A stretch of DNA of 64,000 nucleotides from Blastobasis lacticolella (GCA_905147135.1 LR990059.1:14035001-14099000), one strand, 5' to 3'. Positions 45,666 to 56,659 are shown, counted from the stretch's first letter. Notes: generated by a model from the letters alone, not told the origin. Made by a program: numbers and translations.

Positions 45666-47565
45666 ATGACTTAACTGACCTGGATTGTGATCAATTTCGT
45701 TTAATAGTTGGAGATAAAGCAATTTTATGATTAAATTGGTTCAAGAGAATAAATTGTTCTGGTGGATGGTTTATGATGGACTATTGAGGTCAAAAGGTGA
45801 TTTAAGATAATAAAGATGAGAATGGTGCTAGCCTGATTTGTCTATTTTCTATTTTGGAATACATTCTCACTTAACATGTAACTATTTATCTATTAAAATA
45901 GTTATGTTACGTGGTTTATGAAAGATAATTAAGCTGATTGATACACTTATAAAAATTGACATGGCAAATAAGTGTTGACTATTTAAAAAGGTCGATCGAG
46001 TAATATATTATAATAAGACTTAATAAAAACTTAAAACATATCACATTCATACATCTGCCAGGCGCGGACATTGCCAGCTATAAAAAGGGGGATAATCTTG
46101 TGCATTCACACGTATAAAAAAGGCGAAGTATTTCAAAGCAGATGACTCACATTCAATATGGAAGAGTTGGAACTACAATATACAAAGTATGTGAAGCCGA
46201 AACTAGGAGAAAAGAAAGAAGAGAATATTTCTTTAATGATAGTGAAATGAAATTTTTACTACCGTTAAATCGTCACTTTTCATAATCATATAAATGAATA
46301 TTGATTTGGTTTTTGCTCCAAATAAGAATATCCACGCAAATGAAGTAAATAACTTGCGTCGTTCTAATAAGCCGCCACAAATTTTAATAGATTTAATAAA
46401 CACATTCTGGCGAGTTACATGCTTCAAACGTATAAAAATCGTGTTTATATGAACCTTTGTTTAGTTAAAACTAAACATTTATATGATAATATTTTGATAT
46501 GCTCTGAGATAATCGTTTTCCTCCTAAACCGCTTAGCTAGGTCAAATAAATGCCATAAATAAGAATGAACTTAACGTAAGGAAATATACGGTTAGAGGAA
46601 TTGTCTAAAATATTTACAATATTGGTTATGCACGTAGCTTGGATGTATCTAAACGACTTGAAGATGTGTACGATTTTCAACTTTACAATAGCACCGCTGA
46701 ATCTTGCATAGGGCTTCATGCGGAAATAATATTTTTCGGAACGGACTCTTGCTCTATCCGCACACAATGAAACCGGAACCATTCTTTGAGTTGGTTCCAA
46801 TATTTCACATCACTATTTCATAGCGATTTCCTTTTTATAAAAACTAGTACAGGACATACGTATAGGTGCTGAATAACTCACAAGGCAAGTTATGTGAGCT
46901 ATTTGCACTGGCTATTCAGAACAAATTGATACATTGGCTGGAAGAAGGGAGTTATGCTTTCTGACACCGGACGTGAATGTACTGCTTTCCCCAAAGTAAT
47001 TACAAATAGCATTCCTCTGTCAGTTTAATGTTGGTAGCCTTGGCGAGTCAATATCATCGGACCAATAACTAAAGCGTTATTGTTTAGAGCAGATATCGCG
47101 GGTAACATTGAAGAGACTTGTTGGATTGGTCACGTGCTGCGTAAGCTCCCGGTAAATAAGTAAAATAGGTGTTTAAACCTATCGGTATTAAGAAAGTGGT
47201 CCCGTGGGAGGCCTAAGTAGCGATGCAGTGACAGCACAGAGTCATGCGTGAACAAAAATCTTATGACCCTGGCAGATAGAATTGACCACTAAGATTATGA
47301 TGAACAGCCAGAGTAACAATACGAAAATACAGGAAAACAAAATCTAAGCCGTCATAAAATACATCTGACTGATATATGTTGGTTGAAGAAGTTTGAAAGC
47401 AGATTGAAATTGTGACTACCATTTTCTGAATCAACCCTCGTAATAACGAAATAGGGATGTTAAAGGCTGACAAATATTTAAATGAACCTCGTATATTATT
47501 TATGACCTATATTAATAATTTTATTTTATAATATTGTTTCTTTTATAACTTCTTGTCTTATATTA
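45666..47565. other. No gene seen
   Basis: AT-rich, unassigned. Minus-strand frames of 64-87 codons at 46233-46800 show no family features. Confidence 0.3.
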
Positions 47566-47598
47566 TACAGGGTGTTTCATAATACATGTATAAAGCCG

Positions 47599-48789
47599 TG
47601 AACTGGATGGAGTGCTAAACGTATTAAAACGATAGGTACAATTATTTTTTTCGTGCGTGGAATAGTAAGCGAGAAAATGACTATCGAACTTTTACCTTTT
47701 CAATGTCGATAATCGACATTTTGAAAACGAAAGACCGCATCTCTAGAAATCAGTTGTAAAAGGTCACTCAAGTTCATAGTACTAGGCGCAATGGGATATT
47801 AAGGAGATCTAAATTAGCCGTTTTGTATTTTTTGGTTTGAGGGTTCTGTACAAAAAAATATTGTAATTTTAATTTAATAGGTTCCTTTATTGTTTTTTCG
47901 AAAGTGCACCACCACCTAACTAATAGCAAAGTAGTCTAATTCAAATTAATGTGGCATATTAATGTAGCAAACTCTAATCAATGTAGCATATTTGTCTTTA
48001 TAAGTTTGCTTTCTCATGTCATGCCTGTCAGTCATGTTTCAGTGTCGCAAAGGTAATCGTACCTATCTGCTATGAGATTTTTCAGTAACTACACACACAT
48101 ATTTTTGTAATAAATAAAACAAATAAAATACCTTAGTGTAATGAATGAAACATAAATAAAACAAAGACAGTAGAGAGTGGAGTTTAAGACAGAACCCTCC
48201 ACTAATGTGGGGAAGGCTTAAACTCTCAGAGGACTGTTATGTTAAAATCCGTACGATTTCACGAATATTTCTCATCAACAAAAATTAACTAAATGAATCT
48301 TAGTTGACGGAGCTATACCTGTAAATATCCCATGCTTCACCCAGTTGGAGAACCTAGGCAGGGGCGCAACAACCGCCGTATCAGCCGTATCAATGATACG
48401 GAGTCCCAAATCGTTTGTAAGCAAAAATACGTACTGTTATCCTCAATTTCAGTTAAAACCTATTTCCCGGAAAAAAAAATTCTTTAGTGATTTTCAGACC
48501 AGGGTCGGGGCCCCCTCCACCAAAGATGCAAATGAAATCAAGTGATACAATCCGTTTTCGTTCCCCTTTCGCTTAGAGATAATTAACATTTTTAATAATA
48601 AACAACAACTTAGAGCACTCACTCATTACTTCATTGAAATTGTGTAAAAATGCACCTATAGCAAAAATGAGAAAAATCTCGATCTCATGTACAACATATT
48701 CAGCACTATCGGTGAGATCATAAGATTTAAGAAACTCCTTACACTGTTTATTGCTCAACGGGTCAGATGGACCTGGCTCATATTAAAAT
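47599..48789. other. Interior of the TIR element, unassigned
   Basis: Contains the short palindrome AATGTCGA/TAA/TCGACATT at 47702-47720. No transposase motif is visible. The frames at 48345-48545 and 48573-48758 are short and featureless. Confidence 0.3.
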
Positions 48790-49330
48790 CGTTTTGGCCC
48801 ACACGATTTTCGAATTTGACTGTTTTTAAGTTAATCGTGAAAACTTTATAGCCAAAATGTCAGAAATAGAGCTCGCACGCTCATTAATTAATTGTTTGCG
48901 AAGTTAATTTTATTATAAACCAGATGTCAGAAATGTCTACATCGTATAGTCCATTTACTGATTTTATGTTATTCGCGCAAGTATTCTGAAGGGGTAGTTT
49001 GTGAAACTATCGAGCTTGCTACGCTCGCTTATTCAACAAATTATGACATTTTTATATTTATCACGCAAGGTTTTAATATACCAAAGTCAAGGGCCAATTT
49101 ACAAAAATTCCGATGTCCACCCCGGCTTTTAAGGAGATTCTTGTCATACAAACTACCAACATAAAACATTAACAAATTATACACCTAAATCTTCCTCAAT
49201 AGACAAAGTAATTCCACTTTGTCAATTGGTGAAAACCGCATGAAAATCCGTTCAGTAGTTTTTGAGTTTATCGCGAACAGGCAGACAGACGCGGTGTGGA
49301 ACTTTCTTTCATACATATGTTATTCTTACT
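48790..49330 (+). mobile_element. Helitron-like fragment and GAGCG-motif repeat
   Basis: 49120-49330 carries CACCTAAATCTTCCTCAATA, GAAAACCGCATGAAAATCCG and TTCAGTAGTTTTTGAG, standard words of non-autonomous Helitrons. 48860-49070 has GAGCTCGCACGCTCATT and CGAGCTTGCTACGCTCGCTT, echoing in reverse the GAGCGAGCGGAGCG units of the element at 55854. Ends are not resolved. Confidence 0.45.
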
Positions 49331-49699
49331 ATTAAGGTGATTCAACGCCCATACTAAATTTCTCTCGATATTTTTTCATTTGTTTGAGTGTTTAGTGATT
49401 GTATTATGATTTTTACTCTTAGTAAATGTATTCAATGGTGCGCAAAGTGGTTTTCTTTTCAAAAGCAGTTAAATCGAAAAAAGCACAAATCGCCGCTTGA
49501 TGGCGTTGTTTTGTGATTTAATTATTTTTCTTTTTCATTGCTTTGTTTTACATTATTAACATGTGGAAATCTATTTCGCGCACAATTGAACATATTTTGT
49601 AATAGCCAATTGCACAAAAACGTTACATAAAAATTGTATGAAAATCGTACCGCCTTAACACGCGAATGGCTTGGATTTATGTTACTCATTAGCATCCCT

Positions 49700-49972
49700 T
49701 GTAGCCGTGTGGTGACCGGTAGAGTAGAATAGCACCAACCCCTTACACTCGTGGGTGTCGTACAAGGCGACTAACGTTTAGAGGCAAAATATCTAGTCTC
49801 CATAAACTGGAAAATGGGCAGCAGCGTTTTTCATTGTTATGTTTGCAACACTGCGATCTCCAACCCGCCTGCCAAGCGTGGAGATTATGGCAATAACCTC
49901 CCCTTTTGCGGGAGAGGCCCAAAGTCCTGTAGTGGACTGTTATGGGCTGTGATGATGATGATGATGATGATC
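49700..49972 (+). mobile_element. RTE-like LINE 3' UTR with GATGAT tail
   Basis: It reads GTAGAGTAGAATAGCACCAA, ACTCGTGGGTGTCGTACAAG, CCGCCTGCCAAGCGTGGAG, GGGAGAGGCCC and (GATGAT)n. This is the best-preserved copy of the 3' UTR at 4202-4600. Non-coding. Confidence 0.7.
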
Positions 49973-50327
49973 CCTTGTAGTTGGGGGTACTAACTATGGG
50001 GCCCTAGACAGCTATTGATACGGGGCCCCTGGAAGGCAAGCAACGCCACCTACGGTCACCTAGGTGAAACACGGACCCAAACACAATTTTAGTAATTACT
50101 GTCTGTACAAATTCCCCGATAAAATAGTGGTAAGCAAATGTATTCCATCACCAACATCATAAGGATTATTATTAGTCCACTGTTGGACTTGTTTGAGCCT
50201 CACTTTATTAAATAAACACAATCAACATTACGATGCATCTACCAGGAGAACATAAGAGGCGAAATAAGTACGACCCCTAACACGCGGATCCCTAAAGCCA
50301 GTGATACCAGCAGTAGTTTCCAAAAAA

Positions 50328-50650
50328 GTACGTCTGGGCTCTTAAAATAGTACGAAAATGGCTAAAAAGTTACGATTTCTTCTTATTATCTTCTACATTT
50401 TATCGGCCTTGGGGGGGGGGATGATTTTTAGTCAATTAATGACGTTATTTTGTTGCCGGTGGCTAAAATCAACCCTACCTTCCCATTATTTTTCAGTATT
50501 TTGCGCACAGGAAAGGTGAAGTGACTACCCCCCTCAGCTAAATTCAGCATTTTGTAAAAACGTACTAAATAGTACGATGTGGAGCAAAGTACGCTTAAGG
50601 TACGACAGTCGGCCAAATAGTACGTAAATCGTACTAAAAGGTACGATCTG
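50328..50650. repeat. GTACG/CGTAC-rich block
   Basis: Nine GTAC tetramers occur in about 320 bp, mostly as AGTACG or CGTACT (50328, 50350, 50562, 50572 and five more to 50641), plus a run of ten or more G at 50411. The block ends GTACGATCTGGCAACGCTG. It looks like an unknown repeat with internal palindromic sub-motifs. Confidence 0.4.
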
Positions 50651-50990
50651 GCAACGCTGCCTAAAGCGCTGCCTGCTGCCACGCCTCCCGCCCCCCGCGC
50701 CCCGTGCGCCGCGCCGAAAGTCGCGGGAAATACTCCGCCACGAGGCCCATGTGTCGACACGCCGGAGTTTTGGCAGTGTGCATGCTGCACTTGGGTGTGT
50801 CGTTTGATTGAACCGCTGACGACGACAGCGTGGCTTCTTGTGTTATAAAATGTACCTATTTTCGAGTCGTGTTCGTTTATTCGGTTTTTAGCTTTTCGCG
50901 TGATCGGTGTGATTGTTTGTTGCGTTGTATTCCTACCTAAGTACTGTGAAAATAACTGTGATAAGACTGTAAACGATATGAATGAATGAA
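50651..50990 (+). promoter_or_regulatory. CpG-rich block with TATA box, candidate promoter
   Basis: 50660-50750 is C/G-rich (CCGCCCCCCGCGCCCCGTGC). TATAAAA lies at 50844-50850, then 30-40 bp later GTCGTGTTCG and a G/T-rich leader-like stretch (GTGATCGGTGTGATTG). No coding exon follows that I can recognise. It could drive a non-coding transcript or be captured host DNA within the TIR element. The 120-codon minus frame here is a composition artefact. Confidence 0.25.
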
Positions 50991-51846
50991 TGATTTATTG
51001 CTTCAGGTACCAATATTAACGTAGTCTTGTTTGTGTACAATGTTCAACAGTTTAAGTATTGTGATAATCATTATTCTGTGCATGAGTGCAACCAAGCAGT
51101 AGGCCAAAGACCATGTTACCTACCTACTAACGTATTGCATAGCAACCAGTGCATGCTGTAGTGTTGTGTATCTGTGTGTATGAGTGTATTTACCTATCGG
51201 TCATCGAGCCACAAGAAAGCAAGAAAGTGTGGTTAACTGCGCTGGCACCTGACACTGTTTGTTTCCATAAAATAAAAGGTACGTACCTACATGCTTTAAA
51301 GGTCTAGGTGCTAGCTAGACTAGGAGACGCTACCTACCACCTAATAGTGACGTTAGAAGCGCAAGCGCAACCGCCGCGCTCGGTTCTTTTCCGACGGGAA
51401 ATAGGTAGAAAAGACAAAGCTTTTATCTTTTCATAAAAACATGTAGGTATTTAGTGGAACCTGTCTGTAATGTGTTTCACCAAAACTAGATTCATAAGTG
51501 GTTCCCTAGGTACGTAGGTACTTAGATGAGGGAACCGTGTTAGTAGGTACCTAGTACTTACCTATCTGTGTAGAGCCATTTTGTCAATTGAACGAATCCC
51601 GTTTTAGTGTAGTAGATATCTACTTTAGTACGTAGCTGACTATGTTTATTTTTATTTAGTTTAAGTACCTGCGGCAGTCCACAGCGCGGGTCCGGCTGTC
51701 TTCCAGACTGATTAACATGTTTTGTTTTTTATTTACGTAGGTTCCTACCTACTTAACCTACTTAGATACTGTTTTTAGGCCTTTAGTTAATAAGTACCTA
51801 AGTATTATGATTTTAATTCTTATTTTACTTTTGTACCTAATAGAAA

Positions 51847-52162
51847 TCATCTCGGTGTTAATGACCTGGTTTTGCTCTCGCGCACGAGGGCCTGGGGTCC
51901 GCCTTGACCATGATCCAGGATTTCGCATTTCTGGTCATTACGTCTGACAGTCCTGAATCCTGCCTGACCCTGCTACCAGGGGAACCTGATTACCTGACCA
52001 GATTAAAATCATGGTTAGACATTCAGTCGCCTAAATGTGCAGGTTTCATCACGATGTTTTCCGTCAGAAAAGGTCACTGGTACGTGGCGGCAGCGGGTGT
52101 CGAACCCGGTACCTCTCGCGTACGACTCGGATACCGTAACCTTAGGCCACCGACGACGCTCC
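51847..52162 (-). mobile_element. SINE-A, full length, best tRNA-like head
   Basis: On the minus strand it starts GGAGCGTCGTCGGTGGCC with an A box (GGTGGCCTAAGGTTACGG) and an intact B box (GGTTCGACACCCG), then runs through GTACCAGTGACC, GGCGACTGAATGTC and GATCCAGG-type words to the tail near TCATTAACACCGAGATGA. At 316 bp it serves as the reference copy for the family in this window. Confidence 0.8.
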
Positions 52163-52257
52163 GACTATTTAAGCATACCTACCTATTGAAAATAATTAGT
52201 GTAGGTAAGTTCCTAGTTAATTTGGTAGAGATTATTCATGGAGATAAGTAGGTAACA

Positions 52258-52691
52258 TTTAGTTCGGCGCCTGGTAGCAAGATGTAGGAGGTTCGTTTGT
52301 TTTGTTATGAATGGCGCGAGGTTATTAAACTCTTCTTTATGGTGTGTACACACTCAACTTACGCCAACAAAGCGTTGTCGGCAGATTTGGATTTCTAAGG
52401 TCCAATAGGTAATTGCATTTCGTGGTCAAGCAAACGATCTTTGGGAGTTTTGGGAACCTATTCGGGCTCGTAATCGCACATTTGTTCGTTGGCCTTCGGT
52501 ATCCGCCCAAGCTGCGTTTGGTCGATTGCTTCTATCTGTTTGATGTTACCACCACGCTGCGCTGCGGATCGCCGGCCGGCACACGCCAACGGTGCGTGTG
52601 TACGTAGCATTAGGCTCCTGGTACTAGGCTTAAGGAGGTTGCTCTTTTTTCATAGGGGTCGCACGCGGTTATTGAACTTCTCCTTCTAGGA
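52258..52691. repeat. Direct repeat pair ~85 bp, about 350 bp apart
   Basis: 52258-52342 and 52610-52691 align: GCCTGGTAGCAAGATGTAGG against TCCTGGTACTAGGCTTAAGG, then AGGTT, CGCGAGGTTATTAAACTC against CGCGGTTATTGAACTTC, then TTCTT. Between them lies GC-rich unassigned DNA. Confidence 0.45.
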
Positions 52692-53261
52692 TCATCAACT
52701 TGAAATAGAGCTGCGCATCAACGTAGTCGATATGGTTATTTTTCTTTAAAAACGAAGATTTTTTATAAAAATTAAAATTCAATGTCTGGATAATATGAAG
52801 TCGCCAGTGTACTCTTTGCAAGCTATACTTTAACACCCTTTCGGCTTTATACATGTATTATGAAACACCCTGTATATGTAAATTGGACTGGGTTTTATAT
52901 ATAAGACAAAATATTAAAACGGAAATACCGTCGTATCAGCAATAATATAACCCATAACAAGGTTTCAAATATTTCTTTTTGTACAACCTCAACAGAGTTT
53001 CAGTTCCACTCTTAACGACATGTCTAAAATAGCATCCACGTAGCAAGCAATTAGCGGGCTTGTCTTAAAAATATTTACGGCCTATTTTGCGGTGGCTAGG
53101 GATGGGCACCCGCTAGAAGTCTGGAACAAACCAACGTTATTTTTGGTATTTTCTGTCTTTTGGGTAAAAAAGAAACGCATGCTGTTATGAAGTTATTAAA
53201 GCTTATGCGAATCCACCGACAAAAGTATCGGCTGTTCCACATAAGCATGCTCCATTATCGG

Positions 53262-53310
53262 CCAGAGATGGTGGTCAAATACCTGCTTAACACAATGTAA
53301 AAATATATTT
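53262..53310 (+). mobile_element. CR1-like LINE 3' scrap (family 2)
   Basis: GCCAGAGATGGTGGTCAAAT then ACCTGCTT corresponds to GGTGAGATAGCGGTCAAATG, CCTGCC at 42752. Very short. Confidence 0.35.
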
Positions 53311-53454
53311 CCAAACAAACACCAATTCAAAATTCATAAATATCTCCAGAATTGAAAGTAAATTCCATGAATTTTATATTCAGTTAATTATATTTTAGAC
53401 AACAAGTACAGAAAATCTAATCAACGGACCGATTCTTAAAAGTCAGCAGATTTT

Positions 53455-53535
53455 TTTTTATACCACATGCATAAGGACCGCCCGATGGTAAGCAGTTACC
53501 CTAACCAACGGATGTTTGTAATACCAGGGGTATCA
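53455..53535 (-). mobile_element. CR1-like LINE 3' terminus (family 1)
   Basis: Minus-strand GGTATTACAAACATCCGTTG, GGTAACTGCTTACCATCGGG, then CGGTCCTTATGCATG. It matches 7655-7748 in layout. Confidence 0.45.
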
Positions 53536-53562
53536 CCTGCGAAACACTTCTTGAACAACTTT

Positions 53563-53640
53563 AAACGACTCAGGTTCAGTTGGTTTGCCACGCAGCGGTC
53601 CCGGGTTCGATTCTTGGCTGACCAGAAATTGCAATGAATT
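53563..53640 (+). mobile_element. tRNA-like SINE head (family D)
   Basis: GGTTCAGTTGGTTTGCCACG gives a decayed A box, and GTCCCGGGTTCGATTC a good B box, followed by GACCAGAAATTGCAATG. A similar head is at 54757-54815. The acceptor stem does not pair, so this is not a tRNA gene. Confidence 0.5.
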
Positions 53641-53696
53641 TTGATTTCTGTTACGAGTCTGGGTGCAGCATGTATAATAACTTTGTATTGAGAAAA

Positions 53697-53752
53697 AACC
53701 CCATAACACAAACTTTGCTTATTTTGAAGCCAGATGGCACTGTGTATTGGTA
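53697..53752 (+). repeat. Interspersed repeat D, fragment
   Basis: CATAACACAAACTTTGCTTA, then GCCAGATGGCACTGTGTA. It corresponds to the middle of the copy at 36106-36190. Confidence 0.45.
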
Positions 53753-53828
53753 CTACTCCTTTGGTATGAATCTTTCTGACCTGTATGTACCTATTGAAAA
53801 AGAAAATGTGTATAAGTAGTTTATCTAG

Positions 53829-54225
53829 CAAGTTGGAACCACTGGCAAACCGAAGGGACTTTGGCTCCCTGTGTGTGTTCGTTCGGCTGTACAATGTTCC
53901 GAGAAACTTTTCGATCTGGTGCCCACAGCACATTCCGCCATCGCACCACCCGCCGTGGGCTTGGTACTCATTCTCACTATGTAGACCCTCTGTTGGTCAT
54001 GACGCGAAGGTTCGAAAGAACGTTTCTCGCTCGTACGATTCGGATGTGGAATGAGCTCCCAGCCACAGTGTTTCCTTTGGACATGGGATCGTTCAAGAGG
54101 TATTTTAGATGTCTCTTCAGAGGCGGGCAACGCATTGGTGACTCCCCTGGTGTTGCTGATGTCCATAGGCGGCGGTGACCACTTTCCATCAGGTGGCCCG
54201 CTTGCCTGTTTGTCTGCCGTATAAC
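53829..54225 (+). mobile_element. CR1-like LINE C-terminus and 3' end (family 1), best copy
   Basis: The first frame gives LEPLANRRDFGSLCVFVRLY; after a frameshift near 53890 a second frame gives HRTTRRGLGTHSHYVDPLLV, RRFERTFLARTIRMWNELPA, then VFPLDMGSFKRYFR. RRDxxSLCVFYRxYxGE, HxYHVD and RxMWNELPxxVFP are C-terminal motifs of CR1-group reverse transcriptases. The 3' UTR follows (GTCCATAGGCGGCGGTGAC, CATCAGGTGGCCCGCTTGCC). Dead: no polymerase domain and a frame break. Confidence 0.75.
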
Positions 54226-54254
54226 TACTAAACTAAAACTAAAATAATATAAAA

Positions 54255-54325
54255 GAATCAGTTATCTAACACCAATAACTTTGCTTTTTTTGGGATAGAT
54301 ATCGCTGTGTATTTGTACTTCAGAT
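54255..54325 (+). repeat. Interspersed repeat D, copy
   Basis: ATCAGTTATCTAACACC, AATAACTTTGCT, GATAGATATCGCTGTGTATT then TGTAC. It directly follows the CR1 end at 54225. Uninterrupted. Confidence 0.5.
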
Positions 54326-54756
54326 TTGGTATGAATATGCTTTCTAGTCTCGAAGCAGAAACAATCACCCCATCACTACGCACGTCTTACTTGAGATATA
54401 TGTGATAGGGTGGCGTGCGTAGTACATTGCGTTCGCGCCGATTTTGATATACGCCGAGTTGTTAGTGAAACTGTTATTGCAGCTAGGTGCTTGGAATAAT
54501 ATGACGTCCAATTACAAGTTATTGACTGAGCGCCAACGTTTTCTTGTCTTAAACGAAATTGGTTAGCGATTTATCGCCGGTTTAGCGTTTGAGGCTTCAT
54601 TGATTACGAAATGTTGAGGAGCGCTGGCTTATTTAATACGGTCGTGTAGTTGTACGGGTTGGTAGGTTTAACGATGGAGCGCAAAGGATTATGTATGATG
54701 GTATTAGGTTACTAACAATGGGTTCTACAAAATTATATGATGTTAAAGTTTATTCA
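54326..54756. other. No gene seen
   Basis: Unassigned sequence; no recognisable repeat. Confidence 0.25.
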
Positions 54757-54815
54757 ATGACCTGAGTGGTTCAGTTGGCTAGGCTGATCTGCTACGCAGA
54801 GGTTCGATTACTGAC
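54757..54815 (+). mobile_element. tRNA-like SINE head (family D)
   Basis: CTGAGTGGTTCAGTTGGCTA (A box) and CAGAGGTTCGATTACTGAC (B box) resemble 53563-53640. It is cut off and followed at once by SINE-A. Confidence 0.45.
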
Positions 54816-54831
54816 GAACTTTTTTTAAAAA

Positions 54832-55172
54832 TGCGTGGTTGAGGAATCCATTTCGTAAGCGAGAGGTAACGGTTTGAATACCACTGCGGCCATGTACCAA
54901 TAACTGTTTTCTGAGTTATGTACATTAGTTGAATGCTAATTGATACCCTTACGGTGAGGGAGAACATAGTGATGGAACCTGCACATTCAGGCGACTGAAT
55001 GTGTAAACAAGATCCAATCTAGTCAGGTTCCCCTGGTAGCAGGGTTACGGAGGTCAGATGGTCCCTTCACTGTTACAGTAATTATCTGATCTGCCAAATC
55101 CTGGAACATGGTCAAGGCGAACACCGGGCCCTCGTGCGCGAGAGCACAACCGGGACATTAACGCCAAGATGA
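54832..55172 (+). mobile_element. SINE-A, nearly full length
   Basis: The head has a partial A box, TTTCGTAAGCGAGAGGTAAC and a decayed B box, then CATGTACCAATAACTG, CTTACGGTGAGGG, CAGGCGACTGAATGTG, CAGGTTCCCCTGGTAGCAGG, and the end GGGACATTAACGCCAAGATG. Antisense frames over it are repeat artefacts. Confidence 0.75.
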
Positions 55173-55845
55173 TTATTTTTTCTGGTTCTGTAAGTGCGCA
55201 TTGACTACAAGATGGCAGACAACTGGCTCGAATTAAATCCATTAGCATCTGCAACGAATATATGATCACCCCGCTCAAACTACCGTCATTGTACAGGGTT
55301 CGCAATAAAAGTAACTTACCCACAAAATGGCACTAGGCTACCCATATGATATTCATAAAATTACTGTACCGATTTGTTCCTCATTTATTTACCATGTAAG
55401 TGTGAGACAATCAGTGCAAACTATAACAAAAACTAAATCACCAATAAAGATCTCGGCCATATCCTACATTGCAGAGACACGGTATGTGATGCTAAGTCGT
55501 GTAGGGTCTCAGTTCGAGAGTTTTATAAAACTAGCTTTGGCCCATGATACCGGCTTAATTAGAGCGAAACTAGGCTAATATTCTTTTCTCCTTAAATTGA
55601 TATTTAGCAAAATGATCAGGTTAACGGTTAAAAAGCCCCGCTGTCACTGGGACCCTACCTTCACCCGCCCACTCGGGGCAGATACTCTGCGGTGATGTCC
55701 GCTCGAATGGGACACAGGGTCCGTGGGCGAAATCCACGGTTTATTCACTTAAATCGCATTCAAGTTCATTTTTATATTCCACCAGCGAGTACGAGTACGT
55801 ATCGGGTAAATGTTCGCGTTGATCCACAACACTGATTAGAGCTTG
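55173..55845. other. No gene seen
   Basis: An 83-codon plus frame (55327-55578) shows no family. 55633-55745 is GC-rich (CACCCGCCCACTCGGGGC) but matches nothing I know. Confidence 0.25.
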
Positions 55846-55853
55846 TTCTAGAG

Positions 55854-56482
55854 TAGGGGTCACCAATTAGTTTGGTTTGGGGTCCGTTTTATACAATAAT
55901 ATGACCGTCGCGGTCCGTTATTCGTTTTTATGGCAGAATAAAAAATGGTATGAATAATAGAATTTAATTTTGCGTTTGTAAGCTAGGGGCCAATCGTAAT
56001 TAAAATAACTTAAAACAATGATTGAGCGAGCGGAGCGACCTAGTAATTTTAGACCGTTAGGCTCTCAGATGCTGGGGTGCTCATAATAACTAACTTAAGT
56101 GTAATTCAATTAATCGCCAAACGGAGCGAGCATGACATTTTTAACATATGGCTCTTAGATGCTGTGATGGTGATCATAATAAAAGTAAAAAAATTAATGA
56201 ATGAGCGATCGGAGCGGACACGAAATGTAGGACATAATGGTTATTAACAGCAAAGAATTAACTCATAAAAGCAACCTAGGGAAGTCAATGAATGAGCGAT
56301 GGCAATTTTGCAATGCGCTCGGAATGTTTAGAGTTTTAGCTAAGCAATGAAAGATTGGTGAATGATAATAAAAATAAGTGTAACTCATTGACATGTACTC
56401 AAGCAATATAAATACATAGGATCCGTACAAAATAGGTCAGCGTTCCGGATCCGGACCGCGGCCCGTCTTTTGGTGGCCCCTG
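55854..56482. mobile_element. hAT-type non-autonomous element, 8-bp TSD
   Basis: TTCTAGAG flanks it exactly at 55846-55853 and 56483-56490. The ends TAGGGGTCACCAA and (reverse complement) CAGGGGCCACCAA are short TIRs of the form typical of hAT elements, which also make 8-bp duplications. The interior carries about four imperfect copies of a ~95-bp unit with GAGCGAGCGGAGCGAC and GGCTCTxAGATGCTG words. It has no transposase, so mobilisation would be in trans. The terminal stretches also contain GGTCCG/CGGACCG inverted words. Confidence 0.8.
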
Positions 56483-56490
56483 TTCTAGAG

Positions 56491-56659
56491 GTAATTAATA
56501 GACAGTACAGCAACGCAATAAAGAGTATACATACATACAGTACAAAGGACACGTAAGGCGGGTATTGGGTATGGAGTTTGTACTCGATAAATTGTCCTTT
56601 TAGCAGCTTTATAGTGGTCGTATAAGAATAAAGGTCTCTCGTACAAAATAAATAAATAA
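56491..56659. other. Short unassigned spacer ending in (AATA)n
   Basis: Ends with AAATAAATAAATAAT at 56648, directly before the LINE. The (AATA)n could be a tail of another, inverted LINE into which the next element inserted. Confidence 0.3.

Larger units (their letters stand above)
47568..52872. mobile_element. 5.3-kb element with 31-bp perfect TIRs and TA flanks
   Basis: The first 31 bp (CAGGGTGTTTCATAATACAT and so on to AAAGCCG at 47598) are exactly the reverse complement of 52842-52872. TA sits outside each end (47566-47567 and 52873-52874), the Tc1/mariner-type duplication, although other TA-targeting groups are possible. The first ~100 bp also match the 146-bp MITE at 59278. I find no transposase frame inside. 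The interior holds Helitron, RTE-tail and SINE-A insertions plus GC-rich unique DNA. It may be a large non-autonomous element that captured DNA, or an autonomous one whose gene has decayed. Confidence 0.65.

Noticed and set aside
50428..50790. 120-codon minus-strand frame
   Set aside because: Open because of GC-rich composition and GTAC-rich repeat text; no domain, and two unrelated halves.
47568..52872. LTR retrotransposon
   Set aside because: The matching ends are inverted, not direct, and no gag-pol or protease motif is visible inside.
53496..53933. 145-codon minus-strand frame
   Set aside because: Spans the antisense of a CR1 end, a SINE head and repeat D. It is a mosaic of repeats, not a gene.
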